A program made the position numbers and the translations under genes. 10,655 nt of DNA from an uncultured Prevotellaceae bacterium (GTDB taxonomy: Bacteria; Bacteroidota; Bacteroidia; Bacteroidales; Bacteroidaceae): NCBI GenBank assembly GCA_902803455.1, contig CADCQC010000238.1, positions 1 to 10,655 on the forward strand. Direction: 5' to 3'. Every line of letters starts with the position of its first letter. Position 1 is the stretch's first letter. Shown in pieces: positions 1-7,044 of this stretch. Below the pieces are notes generated by a model that was given only the letters and a program-made list of their open reading frames with translations, searched no databases and was not told where the DNA came from.

Positions 1-1
1 T

Positions 2-724
2 CTGATGGCCGTCTATCGTCTGTGCTGGGATGAATTCTCCAGTTGGTATCTGGAGATGGTGAAACCAGCCTACGGATCACCAATGGACCGGACGACCATG
101 GAGAAGACCCTCCGCTATTTCGATACGCTGCTGAAGATGCTTCACCCCTTTATGCCCTTTATCACTGAAGAACTGTGGCAACACCTCTATGACCGTAAGG
201 AGGGCGAGAGCATCATGATAGAGCAATTGGAAGTGGAAAGTCCGAAAGCCGAAGACAATGCATTAATCGCCCAGATCGAACGGGTGAAACAAGTGGTGAC
301 AGGTGTGCGCATGGTACGCAACCAGAAGGTGCTCCCGCAAAAAGAACAGGTCGAACTGCTTGTCGTATCGACCGACAGTTACCAGCCCTACTCTTCTGTC
401 ATCACCAAGATGGCCAATCTGAGCGCATTCACCATCGCCGAGTCGAAACCCGCTGATGCCTCACAATTCATGGTGGGCACAGATGAGTTTGCTGTTCCAT
501 TGGGCAATAAGATCGATGTGGCAGCAGAAATAGAGAAGCAAGAGGCCCAATTGAAATATCAGGAAGGATTCCTTGCCGGTGTGGAGAAGAAATTGGCCAA
601 CGAACGTTTTGTGGCCAACGCACCCGAGGCTGTTGTAGCCTTGGAGCGCAAGAAGCGCAGTGACTCCTTGGAGAAGATCTCAGCACTCCGCGCATCCATC
701 GAGGAGTTGCGCAAGAAGCTCTGA
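2..724 (+). CDS. valS: Valyl-tRNA synthetase, C-terminal part (5' end outside window)
   Basis: This is the last 240 residues of valyl-tRNA synthetase, the cytoplasmic class I enzyme that charges tRNA-Val with valine. The frame is open to the window edge, so the catalytic Rossmann and editing domains lie upstream. The visible part begins in the helical anticodon-binding domain (LCWDEFSSWYLEMVKP near residues 6-21 of this fragment, FMPFITEELW at 49-58). It ends in the basic C-terminal coiled coil that grips the tRNA (about 170-239). That coiled coil carries the family pattern KLANERFVANAPEAVVALER followed by a Lys/Glu-rich helix. The match to ValRS is clear, and LeuRS or IleRS would not end in this coiled coil. 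The hydrolase gene follows after 36 bases with no terminator between them, so co-transcription is possible. Confidence 0.95.
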   Translation: MMAVYRLCWDEFSSWYLEMVKPAYGSPMDRTTMEKTLRYFDTLLKMLHPFMPFITEELWQHLYDRKEGESIMIEQLEVESPKAEDNALIAQIERVKQVVTGVRMVRNQKVLPQKEQVELLVVSTDSYQPYSSVITKMANLSAFTIAESKPADASQFMVGTDEFAVPLGNKIDVAAEIEKQEAQLKYQEGFLAGVEKKLANERFVANAPEAVVALERKKRSDSLEKISALRASIEELRKKL

Positions 725-760
725 TTCTACGCACAAATAAAACAGACAGCCAACAATATC

Positions 761-1729
761 ATGATGAAGCGCGCCCACCACTCGACCATGCTGTGGCATG
801 CCGCACTGGCCATCATCATCGTATTGTTGGCTGTCTTGGTGTGGGCGTCCTTCTTTATGATCCGCATCTCGCTCTGCGACCTCAGTGGCAAGGATGTTGC
901 CAAGAGGGAAATGCTCTTGCGTGAGGAGGCGCCAGAAGTGTCGGCATGGCTTGACAGTCTGCGCTCCACGGGTGTGATGCGTGACACCTTCCGCACCACT
1001 GCCGACGGCCGCCGTCTGCATGCCGTCTACATGGCAGCGAAAGATTCCACGGTCCGCACGATGATCGTGGTGCATGGCTACACCTGCAATGCCATCTCCA
1101 CGATGAAAATCGCAAGGATGTTTCGTGACCGGCTTGGTCTCAATCTCTTTATCCCTGAACTGCATGGTCATGGCCTAAGCGACGGTGACGAAGTGCAGAT
1201 GGGATGGAAAGATGCCGATGATGTCATCGATTGGGTGCCCGTAGTCAAATCGCTCTTCTGTGACAGCAGCGACGTGCGCATCGCCGTCCAAGGCGTATCC
1301 ATGGGTGCCGCCACCATTATGAATATGTCGGGCAAGGAATCAATCCCCCAGATCAAGTGCTATATCGAAGACTGTGGCTATACGAGTGTATGGGATGAGT
1401 TTGCCAGTGAACTGAAAAACCGCTATGGTTTGCCACCCTTTCCCCTCATGTATACCACCAGTCTGCTGTGCAAATGGCGTTACGGATGGTCTTTCGGCGA
1501 GGCTGCCCCACTGAAGATGGTGAGCCGTTGCGACAAACCGATGCTGTTTATCCATGGCGACAACGATGACTTCGTCCCCTCATGGATGGTCCATCCGCTT
1601 TATGAGGCCAAGCACGGAAAGAAATCGATCTGGATCACCAAAGGCACAGACCATGGTCATTCCTTCCGCGACTACCCTGAAGAGTATGAGCGCCGCGTAC
1701 GCACGTTCCTCGAATCCTCCGGCATGTAG
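761..1729 (+). CDS. Membrane-anchored alpha/beta hydrolase (BEM46/YqkD-like serine hydrolase)
   Basis: This is a 322-residue alpha/beta-hydrolase fold protein. A single hydrophobic segment (about residues 14-34) after a basic N-terminus suggests an inner-membrane anchor, with the catalytic domain probably outside the cytoplasm. The fold landmarks are in order: a VVHGY oxyanion strand (103-107), ELHGHGLSDG (133-142), the nucleophile elbow G-V-S-M-G with Ser180, the acid in HGDNDDFVP (probably Asp269), and the catalytic His in KGTDHGHSF (probably His298). The triad is therefore intact. The family contains esterases, lipases and peptidase-like enzymes, and the substrate cannot be read from the sequence. 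Two adjacent ATG codons (761 and 764) are both possible starts. The gene lies between valS and a secreted glycosidase, and neither suggests a specific substrate. The fold is very sure and the function is open. Confidence 0.88.
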   Translation: MMKRAHHSTMLWHAALAIIIVLLAVLVWASFFMIRISLCDLSGKDVAKREMLLREEAPEVSAWLDSLRSTGVMRDTFRTTADGRRLHAVYMAAKDSTVRTMIVVHGYTCNAISTMKIARMFRDRLGLNLFIPELHGHGLSDGDEVQMGWKDADDVIDWVPVVKSLFCDSSDVRIAVQGVSMGAATIMNMSGKESIPQIKCYIEDCGYTSVWDEFASELKNRYGLPPFPLMYTTSLLCKWRYGWSFGEAAPLKMVSRCDKPMLFIHGDNDDFVPSWMVHPLYEAKHGKKSIWITKGTDHGHSFRDYPEEYERRVRTFLESSGM

Positions 1730-1777
1730 GAAAGTTCTATTTTTCTCCCAAAAACGTCTATTAAAACAAATACCATT

Positions 1778-2815
1778 ATGAAAAGAGCCGTTCTGTTCAC
1801 CATCTTTCTATCAAGCATCTTCATGGCCAAAGGCCAGAACCTGCAAAAAGGCACTTATGGTTATCTCTACTGCCACATGAGCGACAGAGGAGAATATACA
1901 GCATATGCCGTGAGCCGTGACGGTTACCATTATGAAGACTTGAACAACGGCGACGCCATATTCAATCCAGAAGAACATGCGCGCATCGAGGGCGGCACCC
2001 GTGATGCCTACATCACCCGCACGCACGACGGCAAGGGTTACCTGATGGTCACCACCGACATGTGCGTGCGCAAATCAAAGATATGGGACAATTATGGTAT
2101 TGACCTGCTCCGCAGCAAAGATCTGGTGCACTGGGAGTCTGTGACGTTTGACTTCCGCAAAGGAGCCTCCATTTTCTGCGACCCCACATCACCCGACCCC
2201 TATCGTGACTACAGTACCATCAACCGTGTCTGGGCGCCCCAGATCTTTTGGGATCCCGACTACACCTGGAGTGACGGGAAACGAGGCGGCTACATGATTT
2301 ATTACTCCCTATGGAACCGCGCAGAAGAAGCCTACGACCGCATGTATTATTCCTACGCCGACGAACAATTCACCCGTCTGACGAAGCCCCGCCTGCTCTT
2401 TGACTGGGGCTATGCGACAATCGATGCCGACATCAACTACCTTCCATCAGACGGCAAATACCACATGCTCATCAAGAAAGAAGGTGGAAAGCCTGGCATC
2501 TATACTGCCACTGCAGAGCATCTGACAGGTCCATGGGGCGAACCTGTGGAGAACGATTATGTGAGTTTCGAGGGGAAAAAGAAATGCGAAGGATCGTCAG
2601 CCTTCCAACTGATCGGCGACAACACCTGGCGTGTGGCCTATATCGAGTATTCTTCCAAACCCAAGCATTACCGCATCTGCAAAGCCGACGAATATCTGCG
2701 CAACTTTAACTCCCCTGTTGACATTGAGGGAGTGACAGGTCCTCAGCATGGTTCTTTCATGCGCATCACCAAAAAGGAATACAAACGTCTGAAAAAGGCA
2801 TTCCCCAACAAATAG
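1778..2815 (+). CDS. Secreted glycoside hydrolase, GH43-like five-bladed beta-propeller
   Basis: This is a 345-residue protein with a type I signal peptide. It has a basic start, a hydrophobic core at about residues 4-16, and AKG followed by Gln as the likely cleavage site near residue 19. There is no lipobox Cys, so it is probably periplasmic or released. The rest fits the GH43/GH117-type propeller. GGTRDAYITR (72-81) would carry the general base Asp76, WAPQIFW (152-158) is the family's hallmark, ATIDADINY (213-221) would carry the pKa-setting Asp216, and CEGSSAFQL (270-278) would carry the general acid Glu271. LRSKDLVHWE (111-120) and LTGPWGEP are blade repeats typical of the clan. Substrates in these families are arabinose- or galactose-containing glycans, and which applies here cannot be told. 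No SusC/SusD pair is adjacent, so it is not in an obvious polysaccharide utilisation locus. It follows the hydrolase gene by 48 bases and converges on the DUF2461 gene 21 bases away. Confidence 0.85.
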   Translation: MKRAVLFTIFLSSIFMAKGQNLQKGTYGYLYCHMSDRGEYTAYAVSRDGYHYEDLNNGDAIFNPEEHARIEGGTRDAYITRTHDGKGYLMVTTDMCVRKSKIWDNYGIDLLRSKDLVHWESVTFDFRKGASIFCDPTSPDPYRDYSTINRVWAPQIFWDPDYTWSDGKRGGYMIYYSLWNRAEEAYDRMYYSYADEQFTRLTKPRLLFDWGYATIDADINYLPSDGKYHMLIKKEGGKPGIYTATAEHLTGPWGEPVENDYVSFEGKKKCEGSSAFQLIGDNTWRVAYIEYSSKPKHYRICKADEYLRNFNSPVDIEGVTGPQHGSFMRITKKEYKRLKKAFPNK

Positions 2816-2836
2816 GGCATTCGTCGCAAGCCGGCG

Positions 2837-3535
2837 TCATTCATAATCATCGATGACGAGATTGACGAAATCCACCATGGGTTTGGCCACCTTGAAGACC
2901 CGTTCCATCTCATCCAACCATCGGTCGCCCTCAAAGAAGTCATCAGCGACCTTGTGCCAGCAGCAATAATCCTTCATTCTCAGATAGGCGATCTGCTCAT
3001 AGTCACGCGGGAATCCTGCCGGCGCCGTCTTGAGCATCGTGAGTCCGAATCCTTTCTGTTGCTGCTCCATCTGGCCACCAGGTTTTCCGAAAAGGCGTAA
3101 GAATTGAGGATTGGCCACACAGCGGAGCCATTCCTCCGTGTTGGCCATGATCTCATTGCGGCACGCCGTGAGGATGTTGGTCGGCAACCAATAATTACCA
3201 CATGCCAACATACAATTGCCTGGTTCGAGATGGATATAATATCCCCCATGAAACGACTTCTTTCCACGGGCGCAGATATACGCTCCCAAATGCGTCTTAT
3301 AGGGAGATTTGTCGGGTGAGAAACGAGTGTCACGATAGAAACGATAGGTGGTGTCTTTCACTGTGACATGGGCGATGGAAGGATCAAATCCGGTAATTCT
3401 GAGGATGGCTTTTTCCACCCCCCGTTCGAAATCATCCCTCGCAGCCAGATACATGTCCCGATGGTCCTGAAACCACCCACGTTCATTATGTGCCTGAATA
3501 TCACGCAGAAAAGAAAGGATAAGATGGGTATTCAT
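2837..3535 (-). CDS. DUF2461 family protein (TIGR02453-type)
   Basis: This 232-residue soluble protein belongs to the DUF2461 family, whose biochemical role is unknown. It is recognised by an N-terminal ILSFLRDIQAHNERGWFQDHR block (residues 6-26), the strongly conserved basic block YRDTRFSPDKSPYKTHLGA (67-85), and GYYIHLEPG (98-106). No signal peptide or membrane segment is visible. I chose the ATG at 3535. A GTG at 3547, four codons upstream, overlaps the nth stop codon (GTGA) and would give 236 residues. Either start places the gene directly behind nth, so the two are almost certainly co-transcribed and perhaps translationally coupled. The pairing with a base-excision repair enzyme is suggestive but does not establish a repair function. 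Confidence 0.85.
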   Translation of the reverse strand: MNTHLILSFLRDIQAHNERGWFQDHRDMYLAARDDFERGVEKAILRITGFDPSIAHVTVKDTTYRFYRDTRFSPDKSPYKTHLGAYICARGKKSFHGGYYIHLEPGNCMLACGNYWLPTNILTACRNEIMANTEEWLRCVANPQFLRLFGKPGGQMEQQQKGFGLTMLKTAPAGFPRDYEQIAYLRMKDYCCWHKVADDFFEGDRWLDEMERVFKVAKPMVDFVNLVIDDYE

Positions 3536-3543
3536 GGTTGATA

Positions 3544-4188
3544 TCACTTTGGTCTTTCGATCAGTTTAGGACAAAACGACTCAAAGGGACAATGGTCGCA
3601 ATGAGGCGCTCTGCTTGTACAGATATATCTGCCGTGGAGCAACAGCCAGTGATGAGCCCTCGGAATATCGTCGGTAGGGATATGCTTCATCAACTGCTGT
3701 TCCACTTTCACTGGTGTTTTGGCATCCCTGGAGACCAGGCCGAGGCGGTGGCTTACCCGGAAGACATGGGTATCAACCGCCATGGTAGGTTTTCCGAAAG
3801 CCACGGCCTGCACGACGTTGGCCGTCTTGCGCCCCACCCCGGGCAGTTTGACAAGCGCTTCAGCCTCACAAGGCACCTCACCATGGAAATCCGTCATGAG
3901 CATTCTCGCCATATCTACCAGATGCCGTGCCTTGGAATTGGGATAGGAAACACTCTTCACATCCTCGAGCACCTCGGCTTCTGTTGCCTTCGCCATTGTC
4001 TGCGCGTCAGGGAAATGCCGGAAAAGTGTCGGTGTCACCTCGTTTACCCTTTTATCAGTGCACTGAGCGCTCAAGATAGTGGCCACGAGCAATTGGAAAG
4101 GAGAGTCAAACTGCAGTTCTGTGGTGACTACCGGTTGCTGCTGACGGAAATAGTCAAGCAGAAACTCATAACGTTGTTGTCGTGTCAT
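3544..4188 (-). CDS. nth: Endonuclease III, [4Fe-4S] DNA glycosylase/AP lyase
   Basis: Endonuclease III removes oxidised pyrimidines from DNA and cleaves the abasic site in base-excision repair. From the ATG at 4188 the product is 214 residues, close to E. coli Nth (211). All key parts are present: LLVATILSAQCTD (33-45), the helix-hairpin-helix LPGVGRKTA (115-123) with catalytic Lys121, AVDTHV with catalytic Asp139, and a C-terminal iron-sulphur cluster motif C-x6-C-x2-C-x5-C at Cys190, 197, 200 and 206. An upstream in-frame ATG at 4209 would add seven residues (MVRLFYL). It falls in the loop of a terminator-like hairpin and is not expected from family length, so I prefer 4188. The gene is followed immediately by the DUF2461 gene and preceded by the OmpH-like gene 52 bases away. 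Confidence 0.96.
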   Translation of the reverse strand: MTRQQRYEFLLDYFRQQQPVVTTELQFDSPFQLLVATILSAQCTDKRVNEVTPTLFRHFPDAQTMAKATEAEVLEDVKSVSYPNSKARHLVDMARMLMTDFHGEVPCEAEALVKLPGVGRKTANVVQAVAFGKPTMAVDTHVFRVSHRLGLVSRDAKTPVKVEQQLMKHIPTDDIPRAHHWLLLHGRYICTSRAPHCDHCPFESFCPKLIERPK

Positions 4189-4191
4189 CAG

Positions 4192-4218
4192 ATAAAACAG
4201 GCGGACCATAGGCCCGCC
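4192..4218 (-). terminator. Terminator-like hairpin between the OmpH-like gene and nth
   Basis: Read on the minus strand, GGCGGGCC (4218-4211) pairs with GGTCCGCC (4207-4200). This is an 8-bp GC-rich stem with one G-U pair around the three-base loop TAT, followed by TGTTTTAT. It lies 23 bases past the OmpH-like stop codon and ends four bases before the nth ATG. It is most simply a rho-independent terminator or attenuator that lets only part of the transcription run on into nth and DUF2461. Confidence 0.65.
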
Positions 4219-4240
4219 CTACAAATAGTAATACAATGCG

Positions 4241-4855
4241 TTATTTCTTTTTGGTTTCTTCAACCGGCTTTGACTTATAAGCCTTGTTGAGTCCGGCGAT
4301 GACCTCTGCAGTCACATCCAAAGCCTTGTCACCATAGAGGATATTGTCACCCTGTTTGGTGAGGATGAGCGAGAATTTCTTATCCTTGTTGTACTTTGCG
4401 ATGAAATGCTCGATACTGTCATGAAGAGCCTTGTTGAACTTCTCTGTCTCCGACTGCAGTTCAGCTGCCAGGCGGTCACGGGTAGCCACATACTGCTCCT
4501 GCTGGCGCTGGATGGCAGCCTGCTGGCTCTCAAATTCAGACTGGCTGGAGAATCCGTTGTTCTGAGCCTTGTGCTGGAAATTTCTGGCAGCAGCCTCCAG
4601 GTTTTTCTCCTGAGTAGCCAGCGCACTCTGAATGTTGTTTCCCCTCTTCTCCAGGATTTTTGAATAGTCCTTACAGAAATTGTACTGAGTCATGATGGAG
4701 TCTACCTCCACAAAAGCGATTTTAATGCCGTCGGCAGCCACGGTCTGTGCAGCAGCAGGTTTCTCGTCCATTTTGTTGGAATCATTGCAAGCACTCATTG
4801 CCAAAGTGGCACAAGCGGCAACGGCCATTGTCTTAAAAAGATTTTTTTTGTTCAT
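4241..4855 (-). CDS. OmpH/Skp-like lipoprotein
   Basis: This 204-residue envelope lipoprotein carries an OmpH/Skp-type domain. A basic N-terminus and hydrophobic stretch lead to the lipobox LAMSAC, with Cys23 the likely acylated residue. A short linker rich in Ala and Lys (24-42) comes next. The OmpH-like domain (about 44-192) starts with KIAFVEVDSIMTQY and has a long central helix rich in Gln, Glu, Lys and Ala (about 70-145) expected to form the coiled-coil tentacle. It returns to a beta strand in KFSLILTKQGDNILYGDKALDVT. Classical Skp is a soluble periplasmic chaperone for outer-membrane proteins. Lipidated versions occur in Bacteroidetes, and a chaperone-like or envelope role here is inference. 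The ATG overlaps the stop of the upstream small-protein gene (TAATG). Downstream lies a terminator-like hairpin. Confidence 0.85.
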   Translation of the reverse strand: MNKKNLFKTMAVAACATLAMSACNDSNKMDEKPAAAQTVAADGIKIAFVEVDSIMTQYNFCKDYSKILEKRGNNIQSALATQEKNLEAAARNFQHKAQNNGFSSQSEFESQQAAIQRQQEQYVATRDRLAAELQSETEKFNKALHDSIEHFIAKYNKDKKFSLILTKQGDNILYGDKALDVTAEVIAGLNKAYKSKPVEETKKK

Positions 4856-5082
4856 TATGATTGATTTATATGATGTTCACGTCTTTCTTTTACTACATTT
4901 CTTCTTTTTCGCTGTTCCCTGTCCTGGTCGAGCACGCAGTGTATCCCTCTCTCTTTCATCGCCTCGCTGTCGTGGATATGCATCGATGAGAAACTCGATC
5001 CTCTCTTAAAGATGACCTTCACGCACAACAATATGGCTGCAATAGCAATAATTAACACGCTAAGGATGAGAATATCGGTCAT
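4855..5082 (-). CDS. Small single-pass membrane protein, uncharacterised
   Basis: From the ATG at 5082 the product is 75 residues. An in-frame ATG at 5130 would add 16 residues (MFFMQCDC...) that break up the clear membrane start, so I rejected it. Residues 1-23 form one strongly hydrophobic helix (ILILSVLIIAIAAILLCVKV), after which come a basic patch (IFKRG) and a soluble, very charged tail. In the tail, MKERGIHCVLDQDREQRKRR resembles a short motif I associate with small proteins of this kind in Bacteroidales, although I cannot confirm this without a search. The TAA stop shares one base with the ATG of the OmpH-like gene, which suggests translational coupling and a joint envelope role. It is the first gene after the promoter at 5237-5268. 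Confidence 0.7.
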   Translation of the reverse strand: MTDILILSVLIIAIAAILLCVKVIFKRGSSFSSMHIHDSEAMKERGIHCVLDQDREQRKRRNVVKERREHHINQS

Positions 5083-5088
5083 TTTTCC

Positions 5089-5097
5089 TATCTTTGC
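5089..5097 (+). promoter_or_regulatory. Candidate plus-strand -7 box for pepD
   Basis: TATCTTTGC is a perfect match to the Bacteroidetes -7 element TAnnTTTG plus the often-seen following C. No TTTG lies at the expected -33 distance (around 5066 the sequence is ATGA), so this is only half a promoter. If active, transcription would start near 5104 and give pepD a leader of about 235 bases. No better TAnnTTTG box was found between here and the pepD start. Confidence 0.35.
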
Positions 5098-5141
5098 ATG
5101 AGATAAGCAATCGCACTGCATGAAAAACAAATGATTTCATT

Positions 5142-5179
5142 GTTTTGCGTCCGATTTGCGGTTTTGCGTCAAATTTCGC
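5142..5179. repeat. Imperfect 19-base tandem repeat
   Basis: Two adjacent 19-base units (5142-5160 and 5161-5179) share GTTTTGCGTC at their start and agree at 14 of 19 positions. The core TTTGCG occurs at 5144, 5155 and 5163, with a variant TTTCGC at 5174. The spacing is 11, 8 and 11 bases. It lies inside the leader of the minus-strand operon and upstream of pepD, where it could bind a regulator or be a chance low-complexity repeat. Confidence 0.6.
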
Positions 5180-5236
5180 CACTGAATTGAACCGGCCAGT
5201 CAGGATCCAATCTGAATAGGTGATGTTTTCAGCGTT

Positions 5237-5268
5237 GCAAAGGTAATATAAACCATTCTAATTACAAA
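5237..5268 (-). promoter_or_regulatory. Canonical Bacteroidetes promoter for the minus-strand operon
   Basis: On the minus strand TTTG (5268-5265) is followed by exactly 19 bases and then TACCTTTGC (5245-5237). Both elements and the spacing match the primary-sigma promoter of Bacteroidetes (TTTG-N19-TAnnTTTG). Transcription would start near 5231, leaving about 150 bases of leader before the small membrane-protein gene at 5082. Confidence 0.8.
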
Positions 5269-5339
5269 AAATAAAGCACAAGTTTTAACAAATAAACATA
5301 TAGCACCCATATCGACAACTATAAAATCAACAAAAAGAA

Positions 5340-6797
5340 ATGAACAATCAACAATTGTCCCCCAAATGTGTGTTTGATCAGTTTGCTAAGATCAACACCA
5401 TTCCCCGTCCTTCAAAACATGAAGAGAAAATGATCGACTACCTGTTGGATTTCGGTCGCAGTCACGGTCTTCCCACCAAAGTCGATGAGACAGGCAACGT
5501 GCTCATCAGCAAGCCCGCCACCCCTGGCTACGAGGATCTTACTCCTGTGGTGATCCAGAGCCACATGGATATGGTCTGCGACAAATTGGTCGACGTGGAT
5601 ATCGATTTCACCAAGGATCCCATTGAGACCTATATAGATGGTGAATGGATGACCGCCAAAGGCACGACATTAGGCGCCGACGACGGTATCGGCTGTGCGA
5701 TGGAACTGGCCTTGCTCGACAGTGACGATATCGAGCACGGTCCGATCGAGTGTCTGTTCACCCGTGACGAAGAGACGGGTCTCACCGGTGCATTTGGTTT
5801 GCAGGCAGGGTTTATGAACGGCGACATGCTGATCAATCTTGATTCAGAAGACGAAGGACAAATCTTCGTGTCATGCGCAGGTGGCATCACCACACACGGT
5901 CATTTCCGCTTTGTCCGCGAGAAAGCCCCGGCAGGCATGTTCTTCATGAAGATCTCCCTCAAGGGATTGGTAGGTGGCCACTCCGGTGATGACATCAACA
6001 AGAAACGCGCCAATGCCATCAAGATACTCTCCCGCTTCCTTTATTCGATGAATGAGCAATTCGGCATCCGTCTGGCCCAGTTCAATTCCGGTAAAATGCA
6101 CAACGCCATCCCTCGCGACGGTATCGCTATCTTCGCTGTCCCCTTCGAGAAGAAAGAAGAGGTACGTGCCGCATGGAATGTGTTTGCCAATGATGTGGAA
6201 GAGGAATACCATGTGACCGACACTTCGATGCAGTTCAGCATGGAGAGTGTGGAAGCAGAGGATGTGCTTCCTGAGGACGTCTCCACCCGTCTTATCCGTA
6301 TGCTTCAAGCCCTCGACAATGGCGTGTTCTCGATGTGCCAGGATGAAGAACTGGCATGGTTGGTGGAAACCAGCAGCAATGTGGCCAGTGTCCAGTCATC
6401 AGCTGATGATGTGACGGTTGTCGCAAGCCAGCGCTCGAACGTGATGAGCAATCTGCGCAACATGGCCAACACAGTGAAAGCACAATTCCAATTGGCAGGT
6501 GCCGAAGTGGAACAAGGTGACGGTTATCCCGCATGGAAGATGAATCCCAACAGCGAGTTGACCAAGATTGTGGTGGAAACCTACAAGAAACTGTTCAACA
6601 AGGAGCCGAAGGTGCTGGGTATTCACGCAGGTCTTGAATGCGGTCTTTTCTCTGAGCGCTATCCTCACATGGATATGGTGTCATTTGGTCCTACCCTGCG
6701 CGGTGTCCACTCTCCTGACGAACGTCTGTTGATCCCCACGGTGCAGATGGTATGGGATCATCTGTTAGAGATTCTCAAGAATATCCCGAAAAAGTAA
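5340..6797 (+). CDS. pepD: Aminoacyl-histidine dipeptidase (PepD, peptidase family M20)
   Basis: This 485-residue cytoplasmic zinc peptidase hydrolyses Xaa-His and other dipeptides, releasing amino acids. The length matches E. coli PepD (485). The metal-centre residues line up: SHMDM with His75 and Asp77, GADDGIG with bridging Asp114, RDEETG with catalytic Glu144 and ligand Glu145, NLDSED with Asp168, and RGVHSPDE with His457. The lid domain begins near 185 and carries GGHSGDDI with His214, the residue that reaches across in this family. HAGLECGLF (429-437) is also typical. The ATG at 5340 follows an A-rich stretch with no Shine-Dalgarno sequence, normal for the phylum. It stands alone, divergent from the OmpH-like operon and closed by a strong terminator at 6859-6896. 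Confidence 0.96.
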   Translation: MNNQQLSPKCVFDQFAKINTIPRPSKHEEKMIDYLLDFGRSHGLPTKVDETGNVLISKPATPGYEDLTPVVIQSHMDMVCDKLVDVDIDFTKDPIETYIDGEWMTAKGTTLGADDGIGCAMELALLDSDDIEHGPIECLFTRDEETGLTGAFGLQAGFMNGDMLINLDSEDEGQIFVSCAGGITTHGHFRFVREKAPAGMFFMKISLKGLVGGHSGDDINKKRANAIKILSRFLYSMNEQFGIRLAQFNSGKMHNAIPRDGIAIFAVPFEKKEEVRAAWNVFANDVEEEYHVTDTSMQFSMESVEAEDVLPEDVSTRLIRMLQALDNGVFSMCQDEELAWLVETSSNVASVQSSADDVTVVASQRSNVMSNLRNMANTVKAQFQLAGAEVEQGDGYPAWKMNPNSELTKIVVETYKKLFNKEPKVLGIHAGLECGLFSERYPHMDMVSFGPTLRGVHSPDERLLIPTVQMVWDHLLEILKNIPKK

Positions 6798-6801
6798 CGG
6801 G

Positions 6802-6823
6802 TCAGCCGTTGTTTTCCGGCTGA
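6802..6823 (+). other. Small hairpin after pepD
   Basis: TCAGCCG (6802-6808) pairs perfectly with CGGCTGA (6817-6823) around an eight-base loop, four bases after the pepD stop codon. No T-run follows, so it is not a terminator alone. It may protect the mRNA 3' end or be incidental. Confidence 0.5.
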
Positions 6824-6858
6824 ATCACGGCTTCACAAGAGAGGCCACCAAAAAGAAT

Positions 6859-6896
6859 CCCCGGCAAATAGTATCACTACTGTTGCCGGGGTTTTT
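6859..6896 (+). terminator. Rho-independent terminator of pepD
   Basis: CCCCGGCAA (6859-6867) pairs with TTGCCGGGG (6883-6891), a perfect 9-bp stem. Inside the loop AGTA (6870-6873) can pair with TACT (6878-6881), lengthening the hairpin. TTTTT follows at 6892-6896. On the minus strand the stem is followed by ATTCTTTTT, so it may also stop leftward transcription. Confidence 0.9.
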
Positions 6897-6965
6897 ACCT
6901 TATTAAAACTACCTATTGAATAGTATTTAATCTGTATAAATGCTGATTAGTTCAGGGGTTGAAAT

Positions 6966-6990
6966 CTCCCCATCGCTTAGGGGAGTTTTT
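6966..6990 (+). terminator. Second rho-independent terminator
   Basis: CTCCCC (6966-6971) pairs with GGGGAG (6980-6985) around an eight-base loop and is followed by TTTTTCTTC. It lies 75 bases after the pepD terminator with no gene between, so it is either a back-up terminator or the end of an unrecognised short transcript. Read leftward it is followed only by ATTTC, which is weak. Confidence 0.75.
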
Positions 6991-7044
6991 CTTCGTATTC
7001 CTTTGTGCAGGGTGTGACAGCCAGGAATTCATCAGACATAAGTC

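Noticed and set aside
2816..2836. Bidirectional terminator between the GH43-like and DUF2461 genes
   Set aside because: The 21-base gap and its flanks show no stable stem with a T-run.
3538..4290. 250-codon plus-strand ORF opposite nth
   Set aside because: It is the antisense shadow of nth, whose active-site residues and iron-sulphur cysteines are all intact on the other strand.
4855..5130. Longer form of the small membrane protein starting at 5130
   Set aside because: The extra 16 residues precede a clean membrane-protein start at 5082 and contain no family feature.
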